The position numbers and the translations under genes were made by a program. Under the pieces are notes generated by a model. That model was given only the letters and a program-made list of their open reading frames with translations, searched no databases and was not told the DNA's origin. A stretch of 22,913 bases of DNA from PFL42 sp964492235. Lineage in GTDB: Bacteria > Chloroflexota > Anaerolineae > Anaerolineales > E44-bin32. This document shows, piece after piece, positions 14,257-22,120 of this stretch (position 1 is the stretch's first letter; each line of letters opens with the position of its first letter). The stretch is from assembly GCA_964492235.1 (NCBI GenBank), contig CAZBJQ010000032.1, positions 1-22,913 on the forward strand, given 5' to 3'.

Positions 14257-15095
14257 CGTCTGCGCTCCAGCCAGGGCGAGCCGGTATGGTCCTGCCGCGC
14301 GCTTGCCGGGAAGACACCCGCCCGGACGTCGTCAAGACACGCCGCCAGGTCCCGCACCGGCAGCCATAGGGCCTGCACCTTCTGCATATGCCCTCCGGAG
14401 GTGATATCGAAGCTCCCGATTGCGCCGGTGCAGCTGGCGACGGCTGCGTCGCGGGTCGATGCTCTGTCGATCCCAAGCCGGGACCCGCCGGTCGAGGCCT
14501 CCGATGAAACGATATCCAAAACGTGCACCCCGGCCGGGCCGCCCCGCTGGCGCAGCCATCGAACTCTCGCGCGCACCGCCCACGAATCTGCCCAGGCCGA
14601 TAGATCCTCGACCGCCAAAACCCATGACGTGGTTCTGACGCCTGATCGTAGGCGCTGGCGAACCTCGTCGGCCAGCCAATCCAGCAGCGCCCGCGCCCGG
14701 CGCATCTCCGTCACCGGCTCCAACCGTCCTTGAGGCAGGCTGTCGACCATACCCAGCTGGCGGCCGCTCGGGTCGATGGCCATGATGCCAAGTGCCTCCG
14801 GCGTTGTGCTCCATGACAGCGACATCAGGCAGGCCCGCAGCAGCTCGGATTTCCCGCACCCCCCGCGTCCACATATCCGCAGGTGGAAGGGCGGCGTTTC
14901 GCCCAACGTGAGCAGGCAAGGGGTTCCGGAGAGCGTCACCCCCAAGACCGCCGTCCCTGACGGCAGCCTCAGACACTGAAGCGCCGGCCGGAGGAATCCG
15001 ATCGACGGGCCGTCCCGGACGAGCCGGCGGCGGTCATGCGGCCGGACGGAAGGCGCCGACACCGAAGCCCAGTTCCAAGATGTCAATCTATCCAT
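14253..15095 (-). CDS. small FtsK/SpoIIIE-like ATPase, probable SOS-controlled gene
   Basis: A 280-residue single-domain ATPase of FtsK/SpoIIIE type. LRLPSGTAVLGVT and FHLRICGRGGCGKSELLRA contain the Walker A (Gly76-Ser83). IMAIDPSGRQLGMVDSLP corresponds to FtsK's I-D-P-K...L-P segment. VRWLRQRGGPAGVHVLDIVS parallels the R-x-G-R-A-x-G-I-H-x-x-x-A-T segment. The usual Walker B D-E is replaced by VLAVEDLSAW (Glu163-Asp164). There are no membrane helices, no hexamer-linker region and no gamma (KOPS-binding) domain, and full-length FtsK is more than twice as long. ATG 15095 follows a weak RBS (GCAGG). The promoter carries two LexA-type boxes. Possible roles are DNA-damage-linked translocation, division control, or an ImuA/SulA-like accessory function; none is shown. 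Confidence 0.75.
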   Translation of the reverse strand: MDRLTSWNWASVSAPSVRPHDRRRLVRDGPSIGFLRPALQCLRLPSGTAVLGVTLSGTPCLLTLGETPPFHLRICGRGGCGKSELLRACLMSLSWSTTPEALGIMAIDPSGRQLGMVDSLPQGRLEPVTEMRRARALLDWLADEVRQRLRSGVRTTSWVLAVEDLSAWADSWAVRARVRWLRQRGGPAGVHVLDIVSSEASTGGSRLGIDRASTRDAAVASCTGAIGSFDITSGGHMQKVQALWLPVRDLAACLDDVRAGVFPASARQDHTGSPWLERRR

Positions 15096-15118
15096 CCAAG
15101 CCTGCTTTCAGGTTGCCA

Positions 15119-15130
15119 GAACATCGGTTC
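15119..15130. promoter_or_regulatory. LexA-type SOS box, downstream copy
   Basis: GAACATCGGTTC, a second perfect GAAC-N4-GTTC half-site pair, covers the transcription start and lies just below the -10. Its centre is 21 bp from that of the upstream box, two helical turns, which would place two dimers on the same DNA face. Confidence 0.72.
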
Positions 15131-15131
15131 T

Positions 15132-15160
15132 ATTCTATAGAACACTTGTTCTTTTGTCAA
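15132..15160 (-). promoter_or_regulatory. consensus sigma-70 promoter of the FtsK-like cassette
   Basis: On the minus strand: TTGACA (15160-15155), exactly 17 nt, TAGAAT (15137-15132). This is the best promoter in the window. Transcription would start near 15125, about 30 bases before the ATG at 15095. One GAAC-N4-GTTC site lies within the spacer and another covers the expected start point. Confidence 0.8.
15140..15151. promoter_or_regulatory. LexA-type SOS box, upstream copy
   Basis: GAACACTTGTTC, a perfect GAAC-N4-GTTC palindrome, lies inside the -35/-10 spacer, where a bound repressor would exclude RNA polymerase. This is the B. subtilis-type LexA consensus (CGAAC-N4-GTTCG core). The outer bases also pair (A...T). 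Confidence 0.72.
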
Positions 15161-15195
15161 GGAGCGGCGGAGCGGGCCCCGCGCCGTCCAAGGCG

Positions 15196-15215
15196 CTGTG
15201 CTACAATCGGCACAG
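15196..15215 (+). promoter_or_regulatory. extended -10 promoter flanked by an inverted repeat, for the MEMO gene
   Basis: TGC-TACAAT (15199-15207) is an extended -10 element 9 bases before ATG 15217. The hexamer is bracketed by CTGTGC (15196-15201) and its exact complement GCACAG (15210-15215), a possible operator or a short 5' hairpin. There is no clear -35. Confidence 0.5.
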
Positions 15216-15216
15216 G

Positions 15217-16074
15217 ATGTCCAGCAGAGCCAAGATGGACGCTCGGCCGTCCCCGATTGCAGGGACCTGGTACTCGGCGGATCCCACCACCCTTGCCGAT
15301 ACGATTGACACCTTCCTGGACGCCGCCGAGTCTCTTCCGCTGCCGGGGTCGGTCGTGGCCGTCATCGCACCCCACGCCGGTCACCGCTTCAGCGGGCCGG
15401 TGGCGGCTTATGCGTTCCGCGCCCTGAAGGGCCAGTCTCCGGAGGTAGTGGCCGTGGTCTCGCCGCTACACTACCCGCATCCTGCCCGCCTGCTCACCAC
15501 CAGCCATGATGCCTTCTGGACACCGCTGGGGACGATCCCCGTGGCCCACGACCTGCTGGACCTGCTCCAGGACCGGCTTTTCGACGCCTCGGGCATCCGG
15601 CTGGAGAAGATCGCCAACGACAGCGAACACTCGTTGGAGATTGAGCTGCCGTTCCTGCAGCGGGCAATCCAGACCCCGTTTCGGCTCCTCCCCTTGATGG
15701 TGCGCGATCAGTCTGCTCAGCTGGCCGAGGCCGCCGGCCAGGCGCTGGGCCGGGTCCTGGCGGGAAGATCGGCAGCGCTGGTCGGCAGCACGGATCTCTC
15801 TCACTTCTTCCCTGCCGACGTCGCCCGGCGGCTGGACACGGAGGTGCTGGCGCGTATCGCCTCCTTCGACCCCGCGGCGCTGATGGCGGCCGAGGAGGAA
15901 GGCGTCGGCTTCGCCTGTGGGCGGGCCGCAGCCGCGATCGTCCTGTGGGCGGCGCGCGCGCTGGGAGCCAACGCCGTCCGTATTCTGCGCTACGGCACGT
16001 CCGGCGATATCACCGGGGATCATTCGTCGGTGGTCGGCTATGCCGCCGCCGCCATTTGCCGGAGTCAGGCATAG
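15217..16074 (+). CDS. amrB: MEMO-family protein (AmmeMemoRadiSam system protein B)
   Basis: A 285-residue MEMO/class III extradiol-dioxygenase-fold protein. It opens with RPSPIAGTWYSADPTTLADTI, typical of the family, and contains VVAVIAPHAGHRFSGPVAAYAF, AVVSPLHYPHPARLL, NDSEHSLEIELPFLQ, LVGSTDLSHFFP and a final YGTSGDITGDHSSVVGYAA. The His residues in APHAGH, EHSLE and DLSHF occupy the positions of the metal-site-like pocket. Bacterial members often occur with an AMMECR1 protein and a radical SAM protein; neither partner is in this window. I chose ATG 15217, next to AGGA and downstream of TACAAT; ATG 15235 is possible. The precise function is unsettled for the family. Confidence 0.85.
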   Translation: MSSRAKMDARPSPIAGTWYSADPTTLADTIDTFLDAAESLPLPGSVVAVIAPHAGHRFSGPVAAYAFRALKGQSPEVVAVVSPLHYPHPARLLTTSHDAFWTPLGTIPVAHDLLDLLQDRLFDASGIRLEKIANDSEHSLEIELPFLQRAIQTPFRLLPLMVRDQSAQLAEAAGQALGRVLAGRSAALVGSTDLSHFFPADVARRLDTEVLARIASFDPAALMAAEEEGVGFACGRAAAAIVLWAARALGANAVRILRYGTSGDITGDHSSVVGYAAAAICRSQA

Positions 16075-16150
16075 CCGCCTGCAGGCACCACCGCTCCGTG
16101 GAAGAAGCGGCCAGATCGCGGACACCGAAGTCGCAAGGCGAGTCCAAGCC

Positions 16151-17494
16151 ATGCCGGCGAATCTGACACGGGACATCCTTCAGCTGGCGCTCGTCGGCCT
16201 GCTGCTTCTCATCAACGGTTTCTTCGTCGCCGCTGAAATCGCCTTCGTCAGCCTGCGCAGGACAAAGGTCGCCGAGCTTGCTGAACAGGGGGAGAGACGG
16301 GCGCGCTGGCTGGAGCGAGCGCTGCAGCAGCCGGAGAGGTTCCTGGCGGCGGGGCAGCTCGGGGTGACCATGGCCAGCCTGGCACTGGGGTGGGTTGCCG
16401 AGCCGGCGCTGGCCGGCTTGCTCGATCCACTGGTGGCCTTCTTACCGGCCGGCGTCGACAAAGCAGTTGCGCACAGCCTGTCGGCAGCTGCCGCCTTCGC
16501 CCTGGTCACCTTCCTGACCATTGTCATCGGTGAGCTGACGCCCAAAGCCATCGCCCTGAACAAGCCCGAGCCCACGGCCTTGCGCCTCGCCCGCCCGATG
16601 GTTGGAGCGATGTGGCTGTTCCGGCCGCTGATCTGGCTGCTGAACAGCGCAGCCAGCCTGCTGGTCAGGGCGCTTGGCGTCCGGCCTGCCAGCGAGGCCG
16701 AGGGGGCGCACTCCGTCCAGGAGCTCAAGATGCTGGTCACGGCCAGCGCCGAGAGCGGGGTGGTCGAAGACGAGGAGGAGGAGATGCTGCACGCCGTCTT
16801 CGATTTCGGTGACACCCTCGTCCGTCAGGTAACGGTACCGCGCACCGAGGTCGTGGCTGTTCCGGCGCACGCCGAGACCGAGGAGATCCTGCGTGTCGCG
16901 CTGGAGCACCCATACTCCAAGTTCCCGGTATACGAGGGCAGCCTCGACCATATTGTCGGCGTGATTCACATCCGTGACCTGCTGCGCACTCAGCTCTCCG
17001 GCGCTCCAGCCGGGAACACTGCCCGATCACTGATGCGCGAGGCGATCTTCATTCCGGAAACTGCCCGTGTCAGCCAGCTGCTTCACCGCTTCCGGGCACG
17101 CCACCAGCATCTGGCCATTGTGCTCGACGAGTACGGGGGGACGGCGGGCGTGGTTGCACTGGAGGACCTGCTGGAGGAGATCGTGGGCGATGTGCAGGGA
17201 CCATTTGACAAGGAACCCGAAATCCAGCCTCAGGCCGACGGCTCGGCCTGGATCGATGGGCTGACGCTGATGGAAGAGGTCAACGAGCGCTTCGGCCTTC
17301 AACTTGAGGATCCCCACTACGACACGATCGCCGGGTTCGTGCTCGGCCGGTTGGGCCGGATGGCGGCACTCGGGGATGTGGTCCATGCCGGCGGCGCTCG
17401 ACTCGAGGTCCGCCAGATGGACGGGCTGCGTATTTCCCAAGTGCGCCTGATTCAGCCGGCAAGTCCGGCGCCGGACCGCACGAACGGGTCCTGA
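16151..17494 (+). CDS. CNNM/CorC-type membrane protein with CBS pair (HlyC/CorC family)
   Basis: A 447-residue membrane protein. N-terminal DUF21/CNNM domain: helices at about 8-30, 60-80 and 95-120, with INGFFVAAEIAFVSLRR and TIVIGELTPKAIAL, including the conserved Pro-Lys. Then a CBS pair: VRQVTVPRTEVVAVPAH... and FIPETARVSQLLHRFR, with HLAIVLDEYGGTAGVVALED as the landmark of the second CBS. Last is a C-terminal CorC_HlyC domain (WIDGLTLMEEVNERFGL, DTIAGFVLGRLGRM). The family is linked to Mg2+/Co2+ export or regulation. ATG 16151 is the first start before the membrane segment; the frame back to 15917 is a shadow of the MEMO gene. It lies 76 bases after that gene and 9 bases before priA, probably in one operon. 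Confidence 0.9.
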   Translation: MPANLTRDILQLALVGLLLLINGFFVAAEIAFVSLRRTKVAELAEQGERRARWLERALQQPERFLAAGQLGVTMASLALGWVAEPALAGLLDPLVAFLPAGVDKAVAHSLSAAAAFALVTFLTIVIGELTPKAIALNKPEPTALRLARPMVGAMWLFRPLIWLLNSAASLLVRALGVRPASEAEGAHSVQELKMLVTASAESGVVEDEEEEMLHAVFDFGDTLVRQVTVPRTEVVAVPAHAETEEILRVALEHPYSKFPVYEGSLDHIVGVIHIRDLLRTQLSGAPAGNTARSLMREAIFIPETARVSQLLHRFRARHQHLAIVLDEYGGTAGVVALEDLLEEIVGDVQGPFDKEPEIQPQADGSAWIDGLTLMEEVNERFGLQLEDPHYDTIAGFVLGRLGRMAALGDVVHAGGARLEVRQMDGLRISQVRLIQPASPAPDRTNGS

Positions 17495-17503
17495 GCCCGG
17501 CCG

Positions 17504-20005
17504 ATGTACGCTGAAGTCGCCGTCAACCTGCCTCCCGTCCGGAGCACCTTTCACTACCATCTCCCGCCGGATCTCTTGGATCGCCTGAGGCCAGGCCACC
17601 TAGTGATCGTCTCGCTGGGCATGCAGCGCGTCCAGGGCGTGGTGCTGCGGCTGTTGGAGCAGGCAGATGTCCCCGAAACCAAGCCGGTGCTCGAACTCGT
17701 GGAGGATGCGCCCGTCCTCACCGGGCCCCAGCTCGAGCTGGCGCGCTGGCTGAGCATGAGCACGCTCACCCCTTTGATCGAGTGCCTGACGCTCATGATC
17801 CCCCCCGGGCTCAGTCAGCGCGCAGACACCGAATTCAGCCTGACCGCGGATGACATCCCGCCGAGATCCGACTCCGAGTCCCGTCTGATCGCACTGCTTC
17901 AGCGACGGGGCGCCCTACGCGGCCGACAGATCGATCGCCACCTTCCCCGACAGTCGTGGCGCAAGACCGCCGAGAACTTGGTACGGCGTGGAGCCCTGAG
18001 TCGGACACCGGTCCTCGACCCTCCAAGCGTCCGCCCCAAACGAGTCAAGAACGCCCGCCTAGCGCAGCCGCCTGAGGCCACGCTCCAGCCTGGCCAGAAT
18101 CTGGGACGGGCCGGCTCAGGGGCAGAGACGCGTCGCCGCCGCATGCTCGAAGTCCTGGTGAACGAGCGCCAGCCGGTTGAAGTGATGTGGCTGTATGCCG
18201 AGAGCGGCGGCACGCTGGCGGACCTGCACGCCCTCGAGCAGCGTGGCCTCGTCGTGCTGAGCGACGCCGAGGTGTGGCGGGACCCGCTGGCCGGATTCAC
18301 CTTCGTCCCCGCCCAGGCCCCGTCGCTGACCAGCGACCAGATGGCTGTCTGGGACAGGATCCGGCCGCACCTCGGGAAGACCGCCGGCACCGCCCCCCGG
18401 CCCTTCCTGCTGCACGGCGTCACTGGGTCTGGCAAGACCGAGATCTACCTGCGCGCTGTCGAGGCCACGCTGGCGGCCGGCCGGAATGCCATCGTCCTCG
18501 TTCCGGAGATCGCCCTCACGCCACAGACCGTGCGACGGTTCTTGGCACGGTTCCCGGGTCAGGTCGGCCTGATCCACTCGCAGCTCTCCCCCGGCGAGCG
18601 GTACGACACCTGGCGCAGGTGCCGGGAGGGCGGGTTGCGGTTGGTGGTCGGTCCGCGCAGCGCCCTGTTCGCACCGCTGCCCTCGATCGGGCTGATCGTC
18701 GTCGATGAGTGCCACGATGAGTCGTACAAGGAGCAGGGAACGGCGCCTCGGTATCACGGCCGGGAGGCCGCTCTGGCTTACGCCCGGCAACTGAACGCGG
18801 TCTGCATCCTGGGCAGCGCAACCCCGGACATTGAGACCTACTACCGCGCGGAACGCCAGGAACTCTCGCTGGTCAGCCTGCCGCAGCGTATCCTGGGCCA
18901 TCGGCGCGCCCTCGACGAACAGCGCCAGCACCTGGGCGCGGTCTCCCGATTTCAGCCGGCCGAGGGCGAGGCCGACTATACCGACCTTCCGCCGGTGACG
19001 TTGATCGACATGCGCCAGGAACTGCGTCAGGGGAACACCTCCCTCTTCAGTCGGGACCTGTCCCTGGCGCTGGGTGAGACCCTGCGGGCCCGGCAGCAGG
19101 CGATCTTGTTCCTCAACCGCAGGGGGACTGCCACGCACGTGTTCTGCCGAGACTGCGGCTGGGTCCTGCGCTGCCCGCGCTGCGACACACCGCTTGCCCA
19201 TCACGGAGACACCGCCCAGGCGCGTTGCCATCGCTGCAACTACCAGCGGGCGACCCCAGCCCGCTGCCCCACCTGCCGTGGCTCACGAGTGCGCCACTTC
19301 GGCGCCGGCACCCAGCAGGTGCAGGCCGAGGTCGAGCGGCTGTTTCCCCAGGCGCAGACGCTGCGCTGGGACCGCGACACCGCCCGCAGCCCGGGGCAGC
19401 ACATGGTGATCCTGGACCATTTCATCGACCACCGAGCCGATGTGCTGATCGGCACGCAGATGATCGCCAAAGGCCTTGACCTGCCGCTGGTGACCCTTGT
19501 CGGCGTAGTCTCATCAGACACCGGATTGAATCTCCCGGATTTCCGGGCCGCAGAGCGAACGTTTCAGGTCTTAAGCCAGGTGGCTGGGAGGGCTGGCCGA
19601 AGCCCGCTGGGCGGCCGGGTCATCCTGCAGAGTTATCAGCCCGAGCACTATGTGCTGCAAGCGGCGGCGCGGCATGACTACCAGACGTTCTACCAGCAGG
19701 AGTTGGGTTACCGCCGCGACCTTGCCTTCCCTCCATTCCGGCAACTGGTCCGGCTGATCTTCGAGCACACCGGGCCCCTCGCGGCGGAGCGCCAGGCCAG
19801 GGCGCTGGCTCAGCAGTTGACGGCTGCAATTGAGACGACGAAGGCCTCTGCCGATCTCATTGGGCCGGCCCCGTGTTTCTTCGAGCGCATCGGCGGCATG
19901 TATCGCTGGCAGATTGTGTTGCGTGCCCGCCGCGCAGTGGAGCTTGTGCCGCAGCCGCTACCCGCCGGCTGGCAGGTCGACGTCGACCCGGTCTCGCTCC
20001 TCTGA
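17504..20005 (+). CDS. priA: primosomal replication-restart helicase PriA
   Basis: An 833-residue superfamily 2 3'-5' helicase that reloads the replisome at stalled forks. In order: an N-terminal 3'-DNA-binding domain (MYAEVAVNLPPVRSTFHYHL...), a long variable linker (about 130-270), Walker A GVTGSGKTEIYL (about 305), VLVPEIALTPQ, Walker B VVDECHDESYKEQG (about 400), and LGSATPDIETY. Next are eight zinc-binding Cys in two clusters (FCRDCGW, CPRC, CHRC, CPTC; about 547-590), then ADVLIGTQMIAKGLDLPLV and QVAGRAGR (motif VI). The helicase box reads DECH rather than the DEEH I would expect, a minor change. ATG 17504 follows the previous stop by 9 bases. The length is normal. It converges with dnaA. 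Confidence 0.97.
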   Translation: MYAEVAVNLPPVRSTFHYHLPPDLLDRLRPGHLVIVSLGMQRVQGVVLRLLEQADVPETKPVLELVEDAPVLTGPQLELARWLSMSTLTPLIECLTLMIPPGLSQRADTEFSLTADDIPPRSDSESRLIALLQRRGALRGRQIDRHLPRQSWRKTAENLVRRGALSRTPVLDPPSVRPKRVKNARLAQPPEATLQPGQNLGRAGSGAETRRRRMLEVLVNERQPVEVMWLYAESGGTLADLHALEQRGLVVLSDAEVWRDPLAGFTFVPAQAPSLTSDQMAVWDRIRPHLGKTAGTAPRPFLLHGVTGSGKTEIYLRAVEATLAAGRNAIVLVPEIALTPQTVRRFLARFPGQVGLIHSQLSPGERYDTWRRCREGGLRLVVGPRSALFAPLPSIGLIVVDECHDESYKEQGTAPRYHGREAALAYARQLNAVCILGSATPDIETYYRAERQELSLVSLPQRILGHRRALDEQRQHLGAVSRFQPAEGEADYTDLPPVTLIDMRQELRQGNTSLFSRDLSLALGETLRARQQAILFLNRRGTATHVFCRDCGWVLRCPRCDTPLAHHGDTAQARCHRCNYQRATPARCPTCRGSRVRHFGAGTQQVQAEVERLFPQAQTLRWDRDTARSPGQHMVILDHFIDHRADVLIGTQMIAKGLDLPLVTLVGVVSSDTGLNLPDFRAAERTFQVLSQVAGRAGRSPLGGRVILQSYQPEHYVLQAAARHDYQTFYQQELGYRRDLAFPPFRQLVRLIFEHTGPLAAERQARALAQQLTAAIETTKASADLIGPAPCFFERIGGMYRWQIVLRARRAVELVPQPLPAGWQVDVDPVSLL

Positions 20006-20269
20006 GGGCCCCCTAGCCATGCAGCCAGTGGGCTCAATCAAAAAATCCGCCGCCACCGGGGGCGTGCGGAGGACAGCGGACCAGTCATTTGGGGCGCCGG
20101 CCGGCACCGCCAGGGGCCGGACTGCGAGACACCCCGCCTCAGGATACGGTGTTGTCTGCCGACGCGGGTCCTGGTGGCGGCTTCAAATCCACCTTAGCAC
20201 AACGGGCGCGGCAGCACAAGTGACATCGGTCCCAACCCCGCCGAGGAGGCTGCTCCCCAGCCTTCCGGG
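20006..20269. other. 264-base spacer between convergent priA and dnaA
   Basis: No coding frame or tRNA is supported. Apart from the minus-strand terminator at 20040-20070, I see only GC-rich imperfect palindromes and no DnaA-box-like cluster. Confidence 0.5.
20040..20070 (-). terminator. intrinsic terminator of the dnaA transcript
   Basis: On the minus strand a 9-bp GC-rich stem with one bulged base (arms 20070-20061 and 20054-20046, loop 20060-20055) is followed directly by six T (20045-20040). This is a textbook Rho-independent terminator. It lies about 200 bases beyond the dnaA stop, so dnaA would have a long 3' untranslated region. Confidence 0.75.
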
Positions 20270-21610
20270 TCAAGCCGCCGCCTGCACCCCTCCGTACAGC
20301 TTCTCCCGGACGGCCAACACCCGGCGGCGCAGGCCATCATCGGTTTCCATCAGTTCGCCGATCTTGTCGCAGGCGTACAAGACCGTGGTGTGATCTCGGC
20401 CGCCCAGCGAGGCCCCGATCTGCGGCAGGGAGGCGTGTGTCTCCTCGCGCATCAGGTACATCGCCACCTGCCGGGGCAGGGACACAGCCTTCGACCGGTT
20501 ACGCCCGATCAACGTGGCTTCGCTAACCGCGAACTGCTCTGCCACCGCCGAGAGGATCCGCTCCGCGGTGAGCGCGCCGCCGCGCGGCATCAGATCAGAC
20601 AGGGCGGTATCGACGACGTCCGGCGTCAGGAGGGTGCCGCTGAGATCAGCATAGGCTACCACGCGCGTCAGTGCCCCCTCCAGTTCGCGAATGTTGCTCT
20701 GTACCCGCCGGGCAATCTGCTCCAGGATGGTGGCGTCGACTTCCCGCCCGGCGCGCTCCGCCTTGAAGCGAAGGATGGCCACCCGGGTCTCCAAATCCGG
20801 CGCCTGAATGTCGGCCGTCAGCCCCCACTCGAAGCGCGAGCGCAAGCGTTCTTCCAGAGTCACCATCGCCTTTGGCGGACGGTCGGAGGAGATCACCAGT
20901 TGCTTCTCTTGGCCGTGCAGGGCGTTAAAGGTGTGGAAGAATTCCTCCTGTGTGGCCTCCTTGCCGGCAATGAACTGGATGTCATCGACCAGCAGGACAT
21001 CGCTGCGGCGGTAGCGCTCCCGGAAGCTCTCGGTGGTATGGGATCGGATGGCGTTGATCAGGTCGTTGGTAAATTCCTCCGATGAAACGTACAAAACATG
21101 CAGCCCGCGCTGCACACAGGCATTGCCCATGGCGTGCAGCAGATGGGTTTTCCCCAGCCCGACGCCGCCGTACAGGAAGAGAGGGTTGTAGGCCCGGGCC
21201 GGGCTCTCGGCCACGGCCTGGGCTGCGGCATGCGCCAGCCGGTTGCTCGGTCCGACAACGAAGGTTTCGAAGGTGTAGCGCGAGTTCAACCTTCGGGACG
21301 ACTCTTCGGCGGCAGAGGCCAGAACAGGCATCGGTGTCGCAACTGGATCCTCGCTCGCCAGTTCATCCTGCCAAACGATGAAGCGCACCTCCACCGTGCG
21401 ACCGGCCATGCCCGTGAGAATCCGCTTTATGGTGGGCAGCAGCCGTGCCTGCAGCCAATCGCGCGCATAGGCATTGCGCACACCAACAATGAACTCGCCG
21501 TCCTCGTACGCCAGCAGCTCCGCATCGCGAACCCAGGTATCGTAGCTTGCACGCGGCATCTCCAACTGGATCTGCCCCAGGGCTGCCTGCCAAAGCCGCT
21601 CCGCGTTCAT
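20270..21610 (-). CDS. dnaA: chromosomal replication initiator DnaA
   Basis: A 446-residue AAA+ initiator. Domain I is at about 1-80 (MNAERLWQAALGQIQ...). A short linker (domain II) follows to about 108, then domain III, which opens SRYTFETFVVGPSNRLAHAA. Walker A GGVGLGKT is at 148-155, and Walker B VLLVDDIQFI has Asp209-Asp210. The sensor and arginine-finger region contains RLRSRFEWGL. Domain IV is the DNA-binding domain, with its signature ASLGGRDHTTVLYACDKI at about 405-422. ATG 21610 has GGAGGT 6 nt upstream. The open frame to 21775 adds no DnaA-like residues. It is preceded by a strong promoter and an approximately 180-base leader, and radA lies upstream on the same strand. Confidence 0.98.
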   Translation of the reverse strand: MNAERLWQAALGQIQLEMPRASYDTWVRDAELLAYEDGEFIVGVRNAYARDWLQARLLPTIKRILTGMAGRTVEVRFIVWQDELASEDPVATPMPVLASAAEESSRRLNSRYTFETFVVGPSNRLAHAAAQAVAESPARAYNPLFLYGGVGLGKTHLLHAMGNACVQRGLHVLYVSSEEFTNDLINAIRSHTTESFRERYRRSDVLLVDDIQFIAGKEATQEEFFHTFNALHGQEKQLVISSDRPPKAMVTLEERLRSRFEWGLTADIQAPDLETRVAILRFKAERAGREVDATILEQIARRVQSNIRELEGALTRVVAYADLSGTLLTPDVVDTALSDLMPRGGALTAERILSAVAEQFAVSEATLIGRNRSKAVSLPRQVAMYLMREETHASLPQIGASLGGRDHTTVLYACDKIGELMETDDGLRRRVLAVREKLYGGVQAAA

Positions 21611-22120
21611 GCAATACCTCCACGACGACCTGTTGCCGGCGATCCAATGGCGCAGGCCCCAAGTTCGATGCTGCCTGGTGCTAGACTGACATGCGTGAAG
21701 CGCTTGGTTTTCCGGGGGACGGCTGCCCCGCGTCGCGCTGCGGATCGTGGACTGGCAACTCGGAGGGCGATTCAATCCCGACTCAGCGCGACCTCATTCT
21801 AGCAAAGGGAACCCCTCGCTTCAAGGAAAAGAGGCCGCGCGAACCTAAAAACCATTCATCTTTTAAGGTGGCGCAATGTTAAAGGACTTGCAGGGTTCTG
21901 CCTCATCTCCCACCGCTGTCGACCGGGCAGAATCGCCATCGCACGGGAGTCCGAGATAGCACATCCTCGACCGCACATCTGTTCCGCCTCGCATCTGGCG
22001 CAGCCGGGTCACCCGCCTCAGGCAGCGGCCGCGATGCGCCTCCCACCCTTAAGGACTGCCTGGGTCTTGCGCGCCTTGCACAGACGGTTGGCTGGCTACG
22101 GCTCGACGTTTCGAGGGCAA
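21611..22120. other. 510-base region between radA and dnaA
   Basis: It contains the dnaA promoter and leader, an AT-rich patch at about 21836-21885 that is unusual in this window, and a 5-bp hairpin (22102-22115) just after the radA stop. I looked for TTATCCACA-like DnaA boxes on both strands and found no convincing match, and saw no rpmH or dnaN. Open frames of about 60 codons on the plus strand look like chance. Confidence 0.55.
21796..21824 (-). promoter_or_regulatory. dnaA promoter
   Basis: On the minus strand: TTGAAG (21824-21819), 17 nt, TAGAAT (21801-21796), with an extended -10 TGC just before the hexamer. The AT-rich stretch immediately upstream (about 21826-21885) could act as an UP element. 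The predicted start near 21789 leaves a leader of about 180 bases. Confidence 0.7.

Noticed and set aside
14000..14476. Long upstream extension of the 81-residue protein's frame
   Set aside because: It lies antiphase to the DUF6504-like and ATPase genes and has shadow composition. The strong RBS directly before ATG 13999 marks the real start.
20150..20215. tRNA-like TTCAAATCC segment downstream of priA
   Set aside because: No acceptor stem, anticodon arm or CCA-compatible pairing could be drawn around it.
21691..21882. 63-codon plus-strand frame upstream of dnaA
   Set aside because: It overlaps the dnaA promoter and leader on the opposite strand, has no convincing RBS and matches no family I know.
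21611..22120. Replication origin (oriC) next to dnaA
   Set aside because: No match close to TTATCCACA was found on either strand, and no dnaN or rpmH is adjacent. AT-richness of one patch alone is not enough.
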